A stretch of DNA of 64,000 nt from Muribaculaceae bacterium (GCA_017443765.1 JAFSYB010000009.1:42445-106444); one strand, 5' to 3'. Positions 8,512 to 17,084 are shown, counted from the first letter of the stretch. Program-made: numbers and translations. Notes: generated by a model not told the origin, from the sequence alone.

Positions 8512-10086
8512 ATGCAAACAAGTTGGTTGAAACGTTGTGTAGCCGTTGTTGCGTGTGCTATTGGCGTGTATGTCGTGAATGCGGCAGGGCCGGATGTTGA
8601 CTGGCAAGCCGGGGTCACGCTCAACACGGGCAGCGAGTCGCTGGCACCCTATTACATCGCCTCGCTGCGCGGCGGCACGGTCACGCAACAACATTCCACG
8701 CTGCTCCATGCGGGTGTGGCCCATGAGATGGACACCACGCGCCGGCTGAGCTGGGGAGCCGGCGTGGAGGTGTGGGGCGGATGGACCTCAAGCTCCGCCT
8801 ACAGCCAATACTACTTCAACTATCTGTACCCAATGTCGCCCCTGTCGGCATCGCACGACGAGCATCCCGCGCGCGTGTGGGTGCAGCAGGCGTGGGCCGA
8901 GGGCAAGTGGCGGGGCGTGCGCCTCACCCTGGGGGCCAAGCATGCCGCCTCGCCCCTGCTCACCAACGACCTCACCAGCGGCGACCTCACCCGCAGCGGC
9001 AATGCACGACCAATGCTGGGGCTGGCGGGAGGTTTCGTCAATTTCCAAACCGTGCCCCTCACGCATGGATGGCTGCAAGTGAACGGCGAGGTGGGCTACT
9101 ACAAGCCTGGCGACGACCAGTGGCTGGAGCACCACTACAATTACTACAACCATTTCATCACCACAGGCTGGTGGATGAACTACAAGAATTTCTACTTCCG
9201 CTCGCACCCTGGCAAGCCGCTGGTGGCCACGGTGGGTATGCAAGCCGCGTGCCAGTTCGGCGGCACTACGGTGACATACGTCAACGGCACAGCCACCCGC
9301 CGCCTTGAGCAGAACACCAATGCAGAGGCATTCTTCAAGGCACTGATTCCCGGGCATGGGGGTGCGCATCAGGGCGACAAGGTTTTCTACGAGGGCAACC
9401 ACTTGGGTACGTGGGACGTGCTGCTTGACTACCGGCTGCGCAGCGGCGCCCACGTGCGCGCCTATTGCCAGAAACCATGGGAAGACGGTTCGGGCATCGG
9501 GCTGCGCAACGGCTTCGATGGCCTGTGGGGCGTGGAGTGGCGTGCCGCGCAACCGGGCTGGCTCACCGGCGCGGTGCTGGAGTACCTCGACCTCACCAAT
9601 CAGGGCGGCCCCATCCACTGGGCTCCCGCCGACCACGAGAGCACCATCATCACCACGCCTGTCACGGGCATGGACAACTACTACAACAACTACGCGTTCA
9701 ACGGCTACCAGAACCGGGGCATGGCCATTGGCACGCCAATGACGCGCAGCCCGCTCTACAACCGCGACGGGCATCTGCGTTTCGACCACACGGTGGTGCG
9801 CGGCCTTCATGTCGCCGTCAAGGGGCGGCTGTCGTCACAGCTGCGCTACCGCTTCATGGGCAGCTGGCGGCGCTCCTGGGGCACGCTCGAGCAGCCGGTG
9901 CCGCACATCGATGCCACCTCGCTGATGCTCGAGGCTACCTACACGCCAACTCGCGTGACTGGACTGGAGTGCACCGCCATGATGGCCATCGACAGGGGCA
10001 AACTGCTCGGCAACAACGCCGGAGCGCTGGTTGGCATCACCTATCACGGCAATTTTTCGGCCTCACGGAAGCATAAAACCCCATAG
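8512..10086 (+). CDS. Capsule assembly Wzi family outer-membrane protein
   Basis: The 524-residue protein has a signal peptide (cleavage near residue 25, VVNAAG). The remainder is a large beta-barrel rich in aromatic strand ends. It resembles the Bacteroidales Wzi-type proteins: APYYIASLRGG near residue 45, repeated GAxVRAYxQKPWEDGSG and GLRNGFDGLWGVEW segments, and an AVLEYLDLTNQ motif. E. coli Wzi is a lectin that anchors group 1 capsule. In Bacteroidetes the role is inferred only, and no capsule locus adjoins it, although a polysaccharide flippase lies at 57.9 kb. Its own promoter is visible just upstream. Confidence 0.82.
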   Translation: MQTSWLKRCVAVVACAIGVYVVNAAGPDVDWQAGVTLNTGSESLAPYYIASLRGGTVTQQHSTLLHAGVAHEMDTTRRLSWGAGVEVWGGWTSSSAYSQYYFNYLYPMSPLSASHDEHPARVWVQQAWAEGKWRGVRLTLGAKHAASPLLTNDLTSGDLTRSGNARPMLGLAGGFVNFQTVPLTHGWLQVNGEVGYYKPGDDQWLEHHYNYYNHFITTGWWMNYKNFYFRSHPGKPLVATVGMQAACQFGGTTVTYVNGTATRRLEQNTNAEAFFKALIPGHGGAHQGDKVFYEGNHLGTWDVLLDYRLRSGAHVRAYCQKPWEDGSGIGLRNGFDGLWGVEWRAAQPGWLTGAVLEYLDLTNQGGPIHWAPADHESTIITTPVTGMDNYYNNYAFNGYQNRGMAIGTPMTRSPLYNRDGHLRFDHTVVRGLHVAVKGRLSSQLRYRFMGSWRRSWGTLEQPVPHIDATSLMLEATYTPTRVTGLECTAMMAIDRGKLLGNNAGALVGITYHGNFSASRKHKTP

Positions 10087-10181
10087 CGCCTCACCCAAGA
10101 CCTATCTTAATGGTGAAGCCTGCTGATAATTCCCACCTAACCCTATCGCACCACATCTCACTCAATAAGACCACAATATGA

Positions 10182-10209
10182 GAACCAAGAGCCAAGAGCC
10201 AAGAGCGAA
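10182..10209 (+). repeat. Heptanucleotide tandem repeat, locus 1
   Basis: Four contiguous 7-bp units run GAACCAA, GAGCCAA, GAGCCAA, GAGCGAA. Related degenerate heptads occur at 35814-35829, 43633-43660 and, inverted, 51571-51598. This argues that the adjoining stretch is intergenic rather than coding. Confidence 0.6.
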
Positions 10210-10276
10210 CCAACGTCGCGAACCAGCATCGCTTAGTGCTGCCAATCACGCCCCGTTTAGGGGGAATACGGGGGCG

Positions 10277-10744
10277 GTGACCCCAAAAACCGCATTGCGG
10301 CATAGTGCGTTGTGTGTGGTGCATTGTGTGCTGTGGTTCGTGTTCTGGCTGGCCTTGGCGGGGTGCACGCGCAATGGTGGCGACATCGGCCCGTGGTTCG
10401 GCACGTGGGCCATCGACTCGGTCACCGTCGACGGACAGGAGCTCACCCTCGACCCCTTAGGCCGGGGCTCGGCCTATTACCTGCAATTTCAGCGGTCGGT
10501 GGTGTGCCTGCGCTACACCGATGAGCTGCACGATGGAGGCGAGAGTTATGGCACCTGGACCGAGGCCGAGGATGCCGCCGGGCACCGGATGCTGCTCGTC
10601 ACCTTCGACTGCAACAACTACGACATTCACCTCATGCCGCTCTACAACACGTTCTTCATCACCAGCGCCACGGGCAGGAATGTGGTGCTGCAAGACACAC
10701 AAGACGAAGGCCGGCAGGTGGTCTATTACCTTACCAAGCAATGA
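10277..10744 (+). CDS. Lipocalin-like lipoprotein of unknown function
   Basis: The frame is open from ATG 10178, but the first 33 codons would translate a heptanucleotide repeat and give an abnormally long pre-signal region. I prefer GTG 10277, preceded by a G-rich tract, which gives a normal signal peptide ending in the lipobox LALAGC. The mature part, about 125 residues, begins WFGTWAIDSVTVDG and looks like a small lipocalin-like beta-barrel (GSAYYLQFQ, SYGTWTEAEDAAG). Members of such families in Bacteroidales are uncharacterised. It ends 3 bases before ubiE, so the two are probably co-transcribed. Confidence 0.65.
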   Translation: MTPKTALRHSALCVVHCVLWFVFWLALAGCTRNGGDIGPWFGTWAIDSVTVDGQELTLDPLGRGSAYYLQFQRSVVCLRYTDELHDGGESYGTWTEAEDAAGHRMLLVTFDCNNYDIHLMPLYNTFFITSATGRNVVLQDTQDEGRQVVYYLTKQ

Positions 10745-10747
10745 GGC

Positions 10748-11521
10748 ATGAGCAGCCAGGTTGAGCAAGTGAAGCCTTACCACAATGCGGGCTCAAAGCG
10801 CGAGCAGGTGGAGCAGATGTTCGACAGCATCGCCCCGGCCTACGACTTCATGAACCGCGCCATGACGCTGGGCATCGACCGCTGGTGGCGGCGTGTGGCA
10901 GTGCGACGTGTGAGCAGGCACCTGGCCGAGCGCACACCGCCCATTCCCATGCCCTGCTTGCTCGATGTGGCCACCGGAACGGGCGACTTTGCCTTGCAAC
11001 TGCGCGACACACTGGGCACCTGCCGGGTGACGGGCATCGACTTGAGCCAGCGCATGCTCGATGTGGCGCGGCAAAAGGTGGCCCGGCGCAATCTGGAAAC
11101 CGACATCACATTCCAGCAGGGCGACTGTCTGGACCTGCCGTTTGGCGACGGCATGTTCGATGCGGCGACCGTGGCCTTTGGCGTGCGCAATTTCGAGCAC
11201 ATCGAGCAGGGCTACCGCGAGATGCTGCGCGTGCTGCGACCGGGCGGAATGCTCTGCGTGCTCGAGCTGTCCACCCCCACCAACCGCATTACGCGCTGGT
11301 TCTACGACCTGTACACGCTGCACGTGATTCCGGCCATCGGCTCGTTGAAGAGCGGCGACAGCAGTGCCTACCGCTACCTGCCGCGCTCCATAGCCGCCGT
11401 GCCGCAGGACGGCCACATGACCGCCCTCATGCGCCGCGCCGGCTTCGCCCAGTGTCAGGCCTCACGGCTCACGCTTGGCACCTGCTCCATCTACACCGCC
11501 ATCAAAGGGCGTGGCGTGTAG
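10748..11521 (+). CDS. ubiE: Demethylmenaquinone methyltransferase
   Basis: The 257-residue class I SAM methyltransferase performs the last step of menaquinone synthesis. Evidence is the UbiE/MenG signature: FDSIAPAYDFMNRAMTLGIDRWWR at residues 26-49, SAM-binding DVATGTGDFAL at about 73-83, FGVRNFEHIEQGYREMLRVLRPGG near residue 145, and the PxxGSLKSGDSSAYRYLP C-terminal motif. Since menA is also in the window and no ubiquinone-specific genes appear, the demethylmenaquinone reaction is the likely one (menG is an equivalent name). In many Bacteroidales aroE follows this gene, but here a convergent GH92 gene does. Confidence 0.93.
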   Translation: MSSQVEQVKPYHNAGSKREQVEQMFDSIAPAYDFMNRAMTLGIDRWWRRVAVRRVSRHLAERTPPIPMPCLLDVATGTGDFALQLRDTLGTCRVTGIDLSQRMLDVARQKVARRNLETDITFQQGDCLDLPFGDGMFDAATVAFGVRNFEHIEQGYREMLRVLRPGGMLCVLELSTPTNRITRWFYDLYTLHVIPAIGSLKSGDSSAYRYLPRSIAAVPQDGHMTALMRRAGFAQCQASRLTLGTCSIYTAIKGRGV

Positions 11522-11592
11522 CGCGCTGGCATTTAATCCCATTCACAATGCTCGGCTGGCCATATGCCGTGCCGCATGGGCGTGAGCAACTT

Positions 11593-13812
11593 TTACCACC
11601 ACTTCACGGGCTTGCTGCCCATGGTGTACTCAAGGGTGCCGCCAGCGGCCAGGGCGGCATGGTCGATGTAGGGCTGCGTGAGCGGCTTGCCGTTGAGCTT
11701 GATGCGCTGGATGTAGCGGTTGGTGCTGCTGTTGTTCTTGGCGGTGATGGTGAGCGTGCCGCCGGCCACGCGCACCGTGGCACTGTTCACCAGCGGACTG
11801 CCGAAGTAGTAGCGCCCGCCGGACGGCTCCACCTGGTAGAAACCCAGGGCCGAGAGAATGTACCAGGCCGACATCTGTCCCACGTCCTCGTTGCCGCACA
11901 AGCCCTCGGTAGTGTCGTCGTAGAGCGTGGTGAGCACCTCGCGCACGCGGTCGGCAGTCTTCCACGGCTGGCCGAGCATGGTGTAGAAGTAGATGATGTG
12001 GTGGCTGGGCTCGTTGCCGTGCACGTATTGGCCGATGAAGCCGCTCATGTCGGGCACGGCATCCTCTCCCACGTCGCTCGAGACGGTGAACAGTGAATCG
12101 AGCCGCGCAATCGTGAGCTCGCGCGAGCCGTGGCACTCCACCAGCCCATCCAGGTCGTGCGGCACCAGCCAGGCATATTGCCAGGCATTGCCCTCGCAGT
12201 ACTCATCGCCGTCGGGTCGCTGCTGGTAGGGGTTGAAAGGCTCAAGGAATCGCCCCTGTGTGTCGCGGGCGCGCATAAAGCCCGTGGCCGGGTCGAACAG
12301 GCACTTGTACTGCTTGCTCAGTGCCAGGTGACGCTCGTAGAGGTCGCGCCGGCCGGCTTTGAGGGCGGCCTGTGCCAGCGCCCAGTCGGCCAAGTCGTAT
12401 TCCAGCTCGTAGGCCACGTTCTCGTCGCGCATCTGGTCGCAGGGGATGTAGCCCAGTGTGCGGTGCTGGCGCAGGCCGCGCTCGTCGAGCAGCAGCGAAC
12501 GCTCCATGGCCTCGATGGCCAGCCCGGTGTCGATGCCCGGGAAGCCCTTGAGCAGGGCATCGGCAACCACGGGCACGGCGGGCGAGCCAACCATGCAGTT
12601 GGTTTCGCGTGCCATCAGGTGCCAAATGGGCAACTTGCCCTGCTCTTGGTAGATGCGCAGCATGGTGTTAACGATGTCGGGCACCAGCTCGGGGTGGATA
12701 ATGGTCATCAGCGGGTGGGCGGCACGATAGGTGTCCCACAGGCTGTAGGTGGTGTAATTGGTGAACCCCGGCGCGGGGTGCACCTGGTAGTCGCTGCCCT
12801 GGTACGCGCCATCGACATCGCAGAACACCGATGGGGCAATCATCGTGTGGAACAGTGCGGTGTAGAACGTACGCAGCTGGTGCTTGCTGGCCATGTGCAC
12901 CTGCACCTTGTTGAGTTGCTCGCGCCAGGCCTGGCGCGCCCGCTCGCGCACGCCCTCGAAGTCCCAGCCCTGTTGCTCGGCAGCCAGGTTCCGGGCTGCT
13001 CCGGACACGCTGGTGGCACTGAGCCCCACCTTGACCATCACCTGCTCGCCGGCGCGGGTGTCGAAGTCGAAGCGACCATGCACCAAGCGTGCGGTCACCC
13101 AGTCGCCCGTCACCTCGCGGCCGTCGGCAATGAGGTGGGCCTGCTTGAACGGGCGCGAGAACTCGGCGTGGAAATAAACCGGGTGGTTCTTTGCCCAGCC
13201 AGTCGACCAGCGCACGCCTTCGATGGTGTGGTCGTCAATCACGCGCAGCACGCCGGTGGTGACGTTGTCATATCCGCCGCCGTCAACCAGGTTGAACACG
13301 ATGGCACTCTCGCGGCTTTCGGGGAAAGTGTAGCGGTGCAGCCCCGTGCGTGCCGTAGCGGTGAGCTCCACCCCAACGTTGTAGCGCAGCAGGTGAGTGC
13401 TGTAGTAGCCGGGCTCGGCCACCTCGCGGCTGCGGTCGGCATAGCTCCACATTCCGCTTTGCGGGTCGTTGCCGTTGCCTCGCGCATAGCGCACTGTGCC
13501 CACCACGGGCATCACCGTCACGTCGTGCAGGTCGCCGCACCCCGTGCCGCTCAAGTGGGTGTGCGGGAAGCCAATCACCGTGCTGTCGCTGCGGTGGTAG
13601 CCCGAACACCAGTCCCACTCTTGAGGCACACTCGATGGCCCCAGCTGCACAAAGCCAAACGGCACGCACGCCGACACCGACACGTGCCCGTGGGCTCCCG
13701 ACCCAATGAGCGGATCCACATAATTGAGCACATCGCGCTGCGCGGCTTGCGCAGCAAGGCACATACAAACACACAAGGTCGCCAGCGACCAAACAAGGAC
13801 TATCTTTTTCAT
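11593..13812 (-). CDS. GH92 family alpha-mannosidase
   Basis: The 739-residue protein has a signal peptide (residues 1-24). Hallmarks of GH92 are present: NYVDPLIGSGAHGH near the N-terminus, GFPHTHLSGTGCGD near residue 87, EGNAWQYAWLVPHD near residue 540 (the Glu corresponds to the proposed general acid) and GNEDVGQMSAWY near residue 644 (the Asp residues act as catalytic base in the calcium-dependent mechanism). GH92 enzymes are exo-acting alpha-mannosidases on host or yeast mannans. The linkage specificity cannot be read here. A strong promoter lies 33 bases upstream, next to an unusual palindromic region. No susC/susD pair adjoins, so it is not in a typical polysaccharide utilisation locus. 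Confidence 0.95.
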   Translation of the reverse strand: MKKIVLVWSLATLCVCMCLAAQAAQRDVLNYVDPLIGSGAHGHVSVSACVPFGFVQLGPSSVPQEWDWCSGYHRSDSTVIGFPHTHLSGTGCGDLHDVTVMPVVGTVRYARGNGNDPQSGMWSYADRSREVAEPGYYSTHLLRYNVGVELTATARTGLHRYTFPESRESAIVFNLVDGGGYDNVTTGVLRVIDDHTIEGVRWSTGWAKNHPVYFHAEFSRPFKQAHLIADGREVTGDWVTARLVHGRFDFDTRAGEQVMVKVGLSATSVSGAARNLAAEQQGWDFEGVRERARQAWREQLNKVQVHMASKHQLRTFYTALFHTMIAPSVFCDVDGAYQGSDYQVHPAPGFTNYTTYSLWDTYRAAHPLMTIIHPELVPDIVNTMLRIYQEQGKLPIWHLMARETNCMVGSPAVPVVADALLKGFPGIDTGLAIEAMERSLLLDERGLRQHRTLGYIPCDQMRDENVAYELEYDLADWALAQAALKAGRRDLYERHLALSKQYKCLFDPATGFMRARDTQGRFLEPFNPYQQRPDGDEYCEGNAWQYAWLVPHDLDGLVECHGSRELTIARLDSLFTVSSDVGEDAVPDMSGFIGQYVHGNEPSHHIIYFYTMLGQPWKTADRVREVLTTLYDDTTEGLCGNEDVGQMSAWYILSALGFYQVEPSGGRYYFGSPLVNSATVRVAGGTLTITAKNNSSTNRYIQRIKLNGKPLTQPYIDHAALAAGGTLEYTMGSKPVKWW

Positions 13813-13844
13813 CGCAAATGAAGGTGTAGGTTACAATTTGTTGG

Positions 13845-13876
13845 CAAAATTAGTGCAAGCCGAGCGAAAACGCAAA
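13845..13876 (-). promoter_or_regulatory. Promoter of the GH92 gene with overlapping dyad
   Basis: On the minus strand TTTG (13873-13876) and TAATTTTG (13845-13852) are separated by exactly 20 bases, a perfect Bacteroidetes promoter. The -33 box lies inside a 16-bp perfect dyad, CGCAAAT-TT-ATTTGCG (13871-13886), which could be an operator. Confidence 0.75.
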
Positions 13877-14302
13877 TTTATTTGCGGACATATGCAAAAG
13901 TCCGTGTGTTTTTGCAGATACTATCTTGTTCAAAGACACCCCTAATGCCTCGAAGAGGCACGGCGGGCCGTAGGTCCGACATCATGTTAAAGACCAAGCC
14001 TCAGGGTGTGCCTCGAAGAGGAACTTCGTAGCCAGATATACCGCGACATGATTGAGCACTCGAACTCCGAGTGAAACATCCAAGGCTCACGTGATACCGA
14101 CACCGCTGAAGTTCCTCTTCGAGGCACGATGATGGTGACTGCCCGGGACCAAGCTGCGAGCCTCGTCGAGGCTCTTGCTTGGTCTTTAACATGGAGCCGG
14201 GTCTTCGACCCGTCCGACCTCTTCGAGGTCATTGCCCGTCTATCACACTACCGAGCTGACACAGAAACACACGGACTTTTGCAGGTGTCCCTTTATTTGC
14301 GG
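13871..14302. repeat. Large nested palindrome rich in triloop hairpins
   Basis: Perfect inverted pairs are nested within about 430 bases: 13894-13911 with 14265-14282 (18 bp), 13948-13958 with 14218-14228 (11 bp), 13983-13998 with 14178-14193 (16 bp) and 14008-14027 with 14108-14127 (20 bp). The core CCTCGAAGAGG occurs in either orientation four times. Local hairpins with 3-nt loops are also present (for example GAGCCTC-GTC-GAGGCTC at 14158-14174 and CGGGTC-TTC-GACCCG near 14205). No open frame of note lies inside. It may be a non-autonomous mobile element (MITE-like) or a structured RNA. Confidence 0.85.
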
Positions 14303-14428
14303 TTTTCCTAGGCACCGCCTAATTTCGCTGTCTTTGACGAAGGCTGTGTGATAGTCTGGCAGAGCGGCTTCACATATACGATGTTTAGTTGGCCCTGTTC
14401 GAGGCTCCACCGCAGGGGGGAATCGCTA

Positions 14429-14475
14429 ACCCCACGCCACACGCATCTTCGACGCGTGCGCCGTGGGGTTTTATT
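14429..14475 (+). terminator. GC-rich hairpin followed by a T-tract
   Basis: ACCCCACG (14429-14436) pairs with CGTGGGGT (14462-14469). An inner CACACGC/GCGTGCG stem lies between them, and TTTTATT follows. It reads as an intrinsic terminator on the plus strand, though no plus-strand gene precedes it. It may be a further part of the structured intergenic region. Confidence 0.5.
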
Positions 14476-14556
14476 CACTTTGAGCCATCTGGCCTCAAGC
14501 AGACCTGCGGCTTGCGTGTCACCATGCGGGCGGACAGCGACCTACAACCTGCGCTT

Positions 14557-14607
14557 CACCAAGTCTATACTTTTGTTCTTATGTTCTTTTGTCTAAATCC
14601 TATATCC
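14557..14607 (-). repeat. Dispersed 8-bp-unit repeat, locus 5
   Basis: Three units (CTTTTGTT, CTTATGTT, CTTTTGTC) occupy 14570-14593, followed by TAAATCC. Bases 14557-14574 are the exact reverse complement of 2411-2428. It ends 15 bases from the stop codon of the dockerin gene. Confidence 0.8.
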
Positions 14608-14622
14608 AAGAACGCGGTGGGT

Positions 14623-15735
14623 TCATTGGGCGAGGATGATATTGATGATGGCGTTCACGTCGGCAATGTCCACCAAGCCGTCGCCTGTGACATCGGCCGA
14701 CGGGGTCTTCTCAATCTGCTCAAGCAGCATGTTGATAACCTGGTTCACATCGTCGATATCTACGTTGCCGTCGCCATTCGCATCGCCCGGCGTGGCGGGC
14801 TCGTCGTTATCGAGGGTGATGATAAGCTGGTAGATGGGACGGCCGTTGATGTAGTCGATGTACTGCGTGGTGGCCTTGAGGACGGCAATGTCGGTGAGCG
14901 TGAACGTGCGGCCATCGTCGCTGATGGTTCCAATGACGGTCTCGCCCGTGGCGGCATCCTCTTCGGTGCGCAGCTGCTCGGGAATCTTGGCCAGCACATA
15001 GTCGCCGTTGCTGCTGCCCCAGTAGCGGTACACAACCTGCTCGGGGTCGATGGCGAACGTGTTGTTGTAGCTGATCAGGTCAAACACACCGCAGGCGTAG
15101 AGCTTGTCGAAGTTCATCACCGTGAGCTGGCCATTGCTCACCTCGGCGTAGGCCACGTGGGCGGGTTCCTCGAGGCCCGACTTCACCCAGCCGAGGAAGC
15201 GGTCGTAGTTATCGTCGTAGTTTGGCTCCCAGCGGCCGCGCGTGATGGTGGCATTGGGGGCGACAATCACGCTGGTGAGTGCCTGGTTGTGGCGCACGCC
15301 TTGGCGCTGCGTGCTGTCGGCACTGGTGATGAGCACGTTGTAGGCATTGATGGTGATCTTGCCGTTGGCCAGCTTGCCGGTAATCACATCGGTGTCGGTG
15401 AACTGCGCGGGCAGTTTGCCCTTGGCGGCATCGGGGATAATCCAGTACAGGCTGCCGCTGTTGCCCAGCACCTGCGGGGCAATGGTGATGTTGCCATCGG
15501 CATCTATGCGCATGACGGCCGGCAGGGGCATGTAGTAGGCATCGCCGCTGAAGTTGGTCACCGTGTATTCGCCTTCGGTGTCGGTGGGGGTGATGGAAAC
15601 GATAGAGCCGCCAGTGTTATAGTAACCCAAGCGGTTCATCTTCAAGGTCATGTTCGCCAGCTCGGTGGCTGTGGGAACACATAACGCGGCCATGGCACTC
15701 AGCAGTGCGCAGGTCGTGAGCAAAATTTTCTTCAT
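14623..15735 (-). CDS. Secreted protein with C-terminal type I dockerin domain
   Basis: The 370-residue protein has a signal peptide (MKKILLTTCALLSAMAALC). I start it at ATG 15735; a TTG two codons earlier is in frame. The central 260 residues form a beta-rich region that I do not recognise. The last 65 residues contain the two calcium-binding loops of a type I dockerin, DANGDGNVDIDDVNQVI and DVTGDGLVDIADVNAII. Dockerins bind cohesins in cellulosomes, but in Bacteroidales they are common on stand-alone secreted proteins whose partners are mostly unknown. No cohesin is seen in the window. A perfect promoter lies 50-80 bases upstream. Confidence 0.85.
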   Translation of the reverse strand: MKKILLTTCALLSAMAALCVPTATELANMTLKMNRLGYYNTGGSIVSITPTDTEGEYTVTNFSGDAYYMPLPAVMRIDADGNITIAPQVLGNSGSLYWIIPDAAKGKLPAQFTDTDVITGKLANGKITINAYNVLITSADSTQRQGVRHNQALTSVIVAPNATITRGRWEPNYDDNYDRFLGWVKSGLEEPAHVAYAEVSNGQLTVMNFDKLYACGVFDLISYNNTFAIDPEQVVYRYWGSSNGDYVLAKIPEQLRTEEDAATGETVIGTISDDGRTFTLTDIAVLKATTQYIDYINGRPIYQLIITLDNDEPATPGDANGDGNVDIDDVNQVINMLLEQIEKTPSADVTGDGLVDIADVNAIINIILAQ

Positions 15736-15785
15736 ACTCAAAAAATATAAGGGTTTTAAATGTTTGTCGATGTTATAATGCGCCG

Positions 15786-15816
15786 CAAAGGTAGTGCATT
15801 TTTCCCAATTGGCAAA
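15786..15816 (-). promoter_or_regulatory. Promoter of the dockerin-protein gene
   Basis: On the minus strand TTTG (15813-15816) and TACCTTTG (15786-15793) are separated by 19 bases, a perfect match to the Bacteroidetes consensus. The leader to ATG 15735 is about 45 bases. Confidence 0.75.
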
Positions 15817-15839
15817 ATCCGGGTGTGGATTAGTTGCGT

Positions 15840-17084
15840 TTAGTCGCCGTTTTCATAACCGAGTTCGGTGACTTTGTTGCGTATGTCATCGTCGCTGGGT
15901 GTGCCCTCGACGTAGGCAATGCCCTGTGCCAGGTCGACGGTCACAGCGGTCACCCCCGGCACGGTGGCCAGCCCGCGTTCCACGGCGGCTTTGCAGTGGT
16001 TGCACATCATGCCGCTCACCTTGAATATCTTTTTCTCCATATTCTTGTTGCTGTTTTTGAGTTGAATAGATTTCCGGTATTTTGCGACGGTTGCCACCCC
16101 GAGCATGGCGAGCAGCAGCGTGCTGCACACCCAGTGGAACCATCCTGCCGCCCCGTGAGCCATGCTGCCGGCGTGGTGGGGCATGGCCGAAACAAACGTT
16201 TCGCTCAGCCCAGGCCAGTAATCCACCAGCAGCGCGAAGCCTATCGCTCCGGCGATGATGCTGGCCAAGTAGCCTACGGCCGCCCGGCGGCCAAAAGCCT
16301 GCGTGATTACCAGCACCGAGGCCACGTTGGCCGCCGGGCCGGCCATCAGCAGCACAAGGGCGCAACCTGGCGACAACCCCTTGAGCATCAGTGCGGCGGC
16401 AATGGGTATCGAACCCGTGGCGCACACATACATGGGCACGGCTACCAGCACAATCACCACCATGTTCAGCAGTGGCCAGCGCGCGTAGGTTTGGAAAAAA
16501 TCGTCGGGCACCAGCACGGTGATGAGCGTGGCAACTACCAAGCCCAGCAGCAGCCAGCGGCCGATGTTTTGCATCATCTCGAAAAAGCCGTAGCGCACCG
16601 TAGCCTTCACTTTCTGCCAGAAGTTGCCCCGCACGCTGCCGAACTCATATCGCTCGTTGAGGGTTGTGTCGTTCAGTGCTCCCCGTCGTTCGAGTGCGCC
16701 CACGGCCAGTCCTCCGCACAGGGCAGTCGCCAATGCCGCCACTGGCCGCAGCACGGCAAATGGCAGCCCCATCATGCTCCAGGTGGCGGCGATGCTGTCA
16801 ACGCCAGTCTGCGGCGTGGCAATGAGAAACGCCGTGGAGGCTGCCCGCGAGGCACCGCTGCGCCGCAGGCTCACCGCCGTGGGCAGCACGCCGCACGAGC
16901 ACAGCGGCAGCGGGATGCCAAACAGCGCCGCAGCCGTCACCGAGCGCCAACCCATGCCCGACAGGTAGCGCGAGTAGATGCTTGCCGGAACAAAAGCGTG
17001 AAGCACGCCGGCAAGCAGAAACCCCAGCAGCAAGTAGGGCGACATGGCATGAAGCATTGACAAAAATGCGTTGACGTAGGCCAT
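15840..17084 (-). CDS. SO_0444-type metal efflux permease with C-terminal HMA domain
   Basis: The 414-residue protein has two parts. Residues 1-345 form about eight to ten membrane segments of the DUF318/ArsP-type permease family, with the conserved PLPLCSCGVLP motif near residues 58-68 and a second IATPQTGVDS motif. After a short linker, residues 349-414 are a heavy-metal-associated domain with GMMCNHC, the metal-binding CxxC-type motif. Such fusions in Bacteroidales are annotated as Cu/Zn efflux transporters; direction and metal are inferred. A minus-strand TAACTTTG element lies at 17104-17111, about 20 bases upstream. Confidence 0.85.
   Translation of the reverse strand: MAYVNAFLSMLHAMSPYLLLGFLLAGVLHAFVPASIYSRYLSGMGWRSVTAAALFGIPLPLCSCGVLPTAVSLRRSGASRAASTAFLIATPQTGVDSIAATWSMMGLPFAVLRPVAALATALCGGLAVGALERRGALNDTTLNERYEFGSVRGNFWQKVKATVRYGFFEMMQNIGRWLLLGLVVATLITVLVPDDFFQTYARWPLLNMVVIVLVAVPMYVCATGSIPIAAALMLKGLSPGCALVLLMAGPAANVASVLVITQAFGRRAAVGYLASIIAGAIGFALLVDYWPGLSETFVSAMPHHAGSMAHGAAGWFHWVCSTLLLAMLGVATVAKYRKSIQLKNSNKNMEKKIFKVSGMMCNHCKAAVERGLATVPGVTAVTVDLAQGIAYVEGTPSDDDIRNKVTELGYENGD

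Noticed and set aside
12130..13821. 563-codon plus-strand open frame opposite the GH92 gene
   Set aside because: The GH92 frame carries all catalytic motifs. The opposite frame is rich in Val, Ala, His and Gly and has no recognisable domain.
13871..14302. CRISPR array or rRNA/tmRNA gene
   Set aside because: Repeats are inverted and irregularly spaced, and no cas gene or conserved RNA sequence is present.
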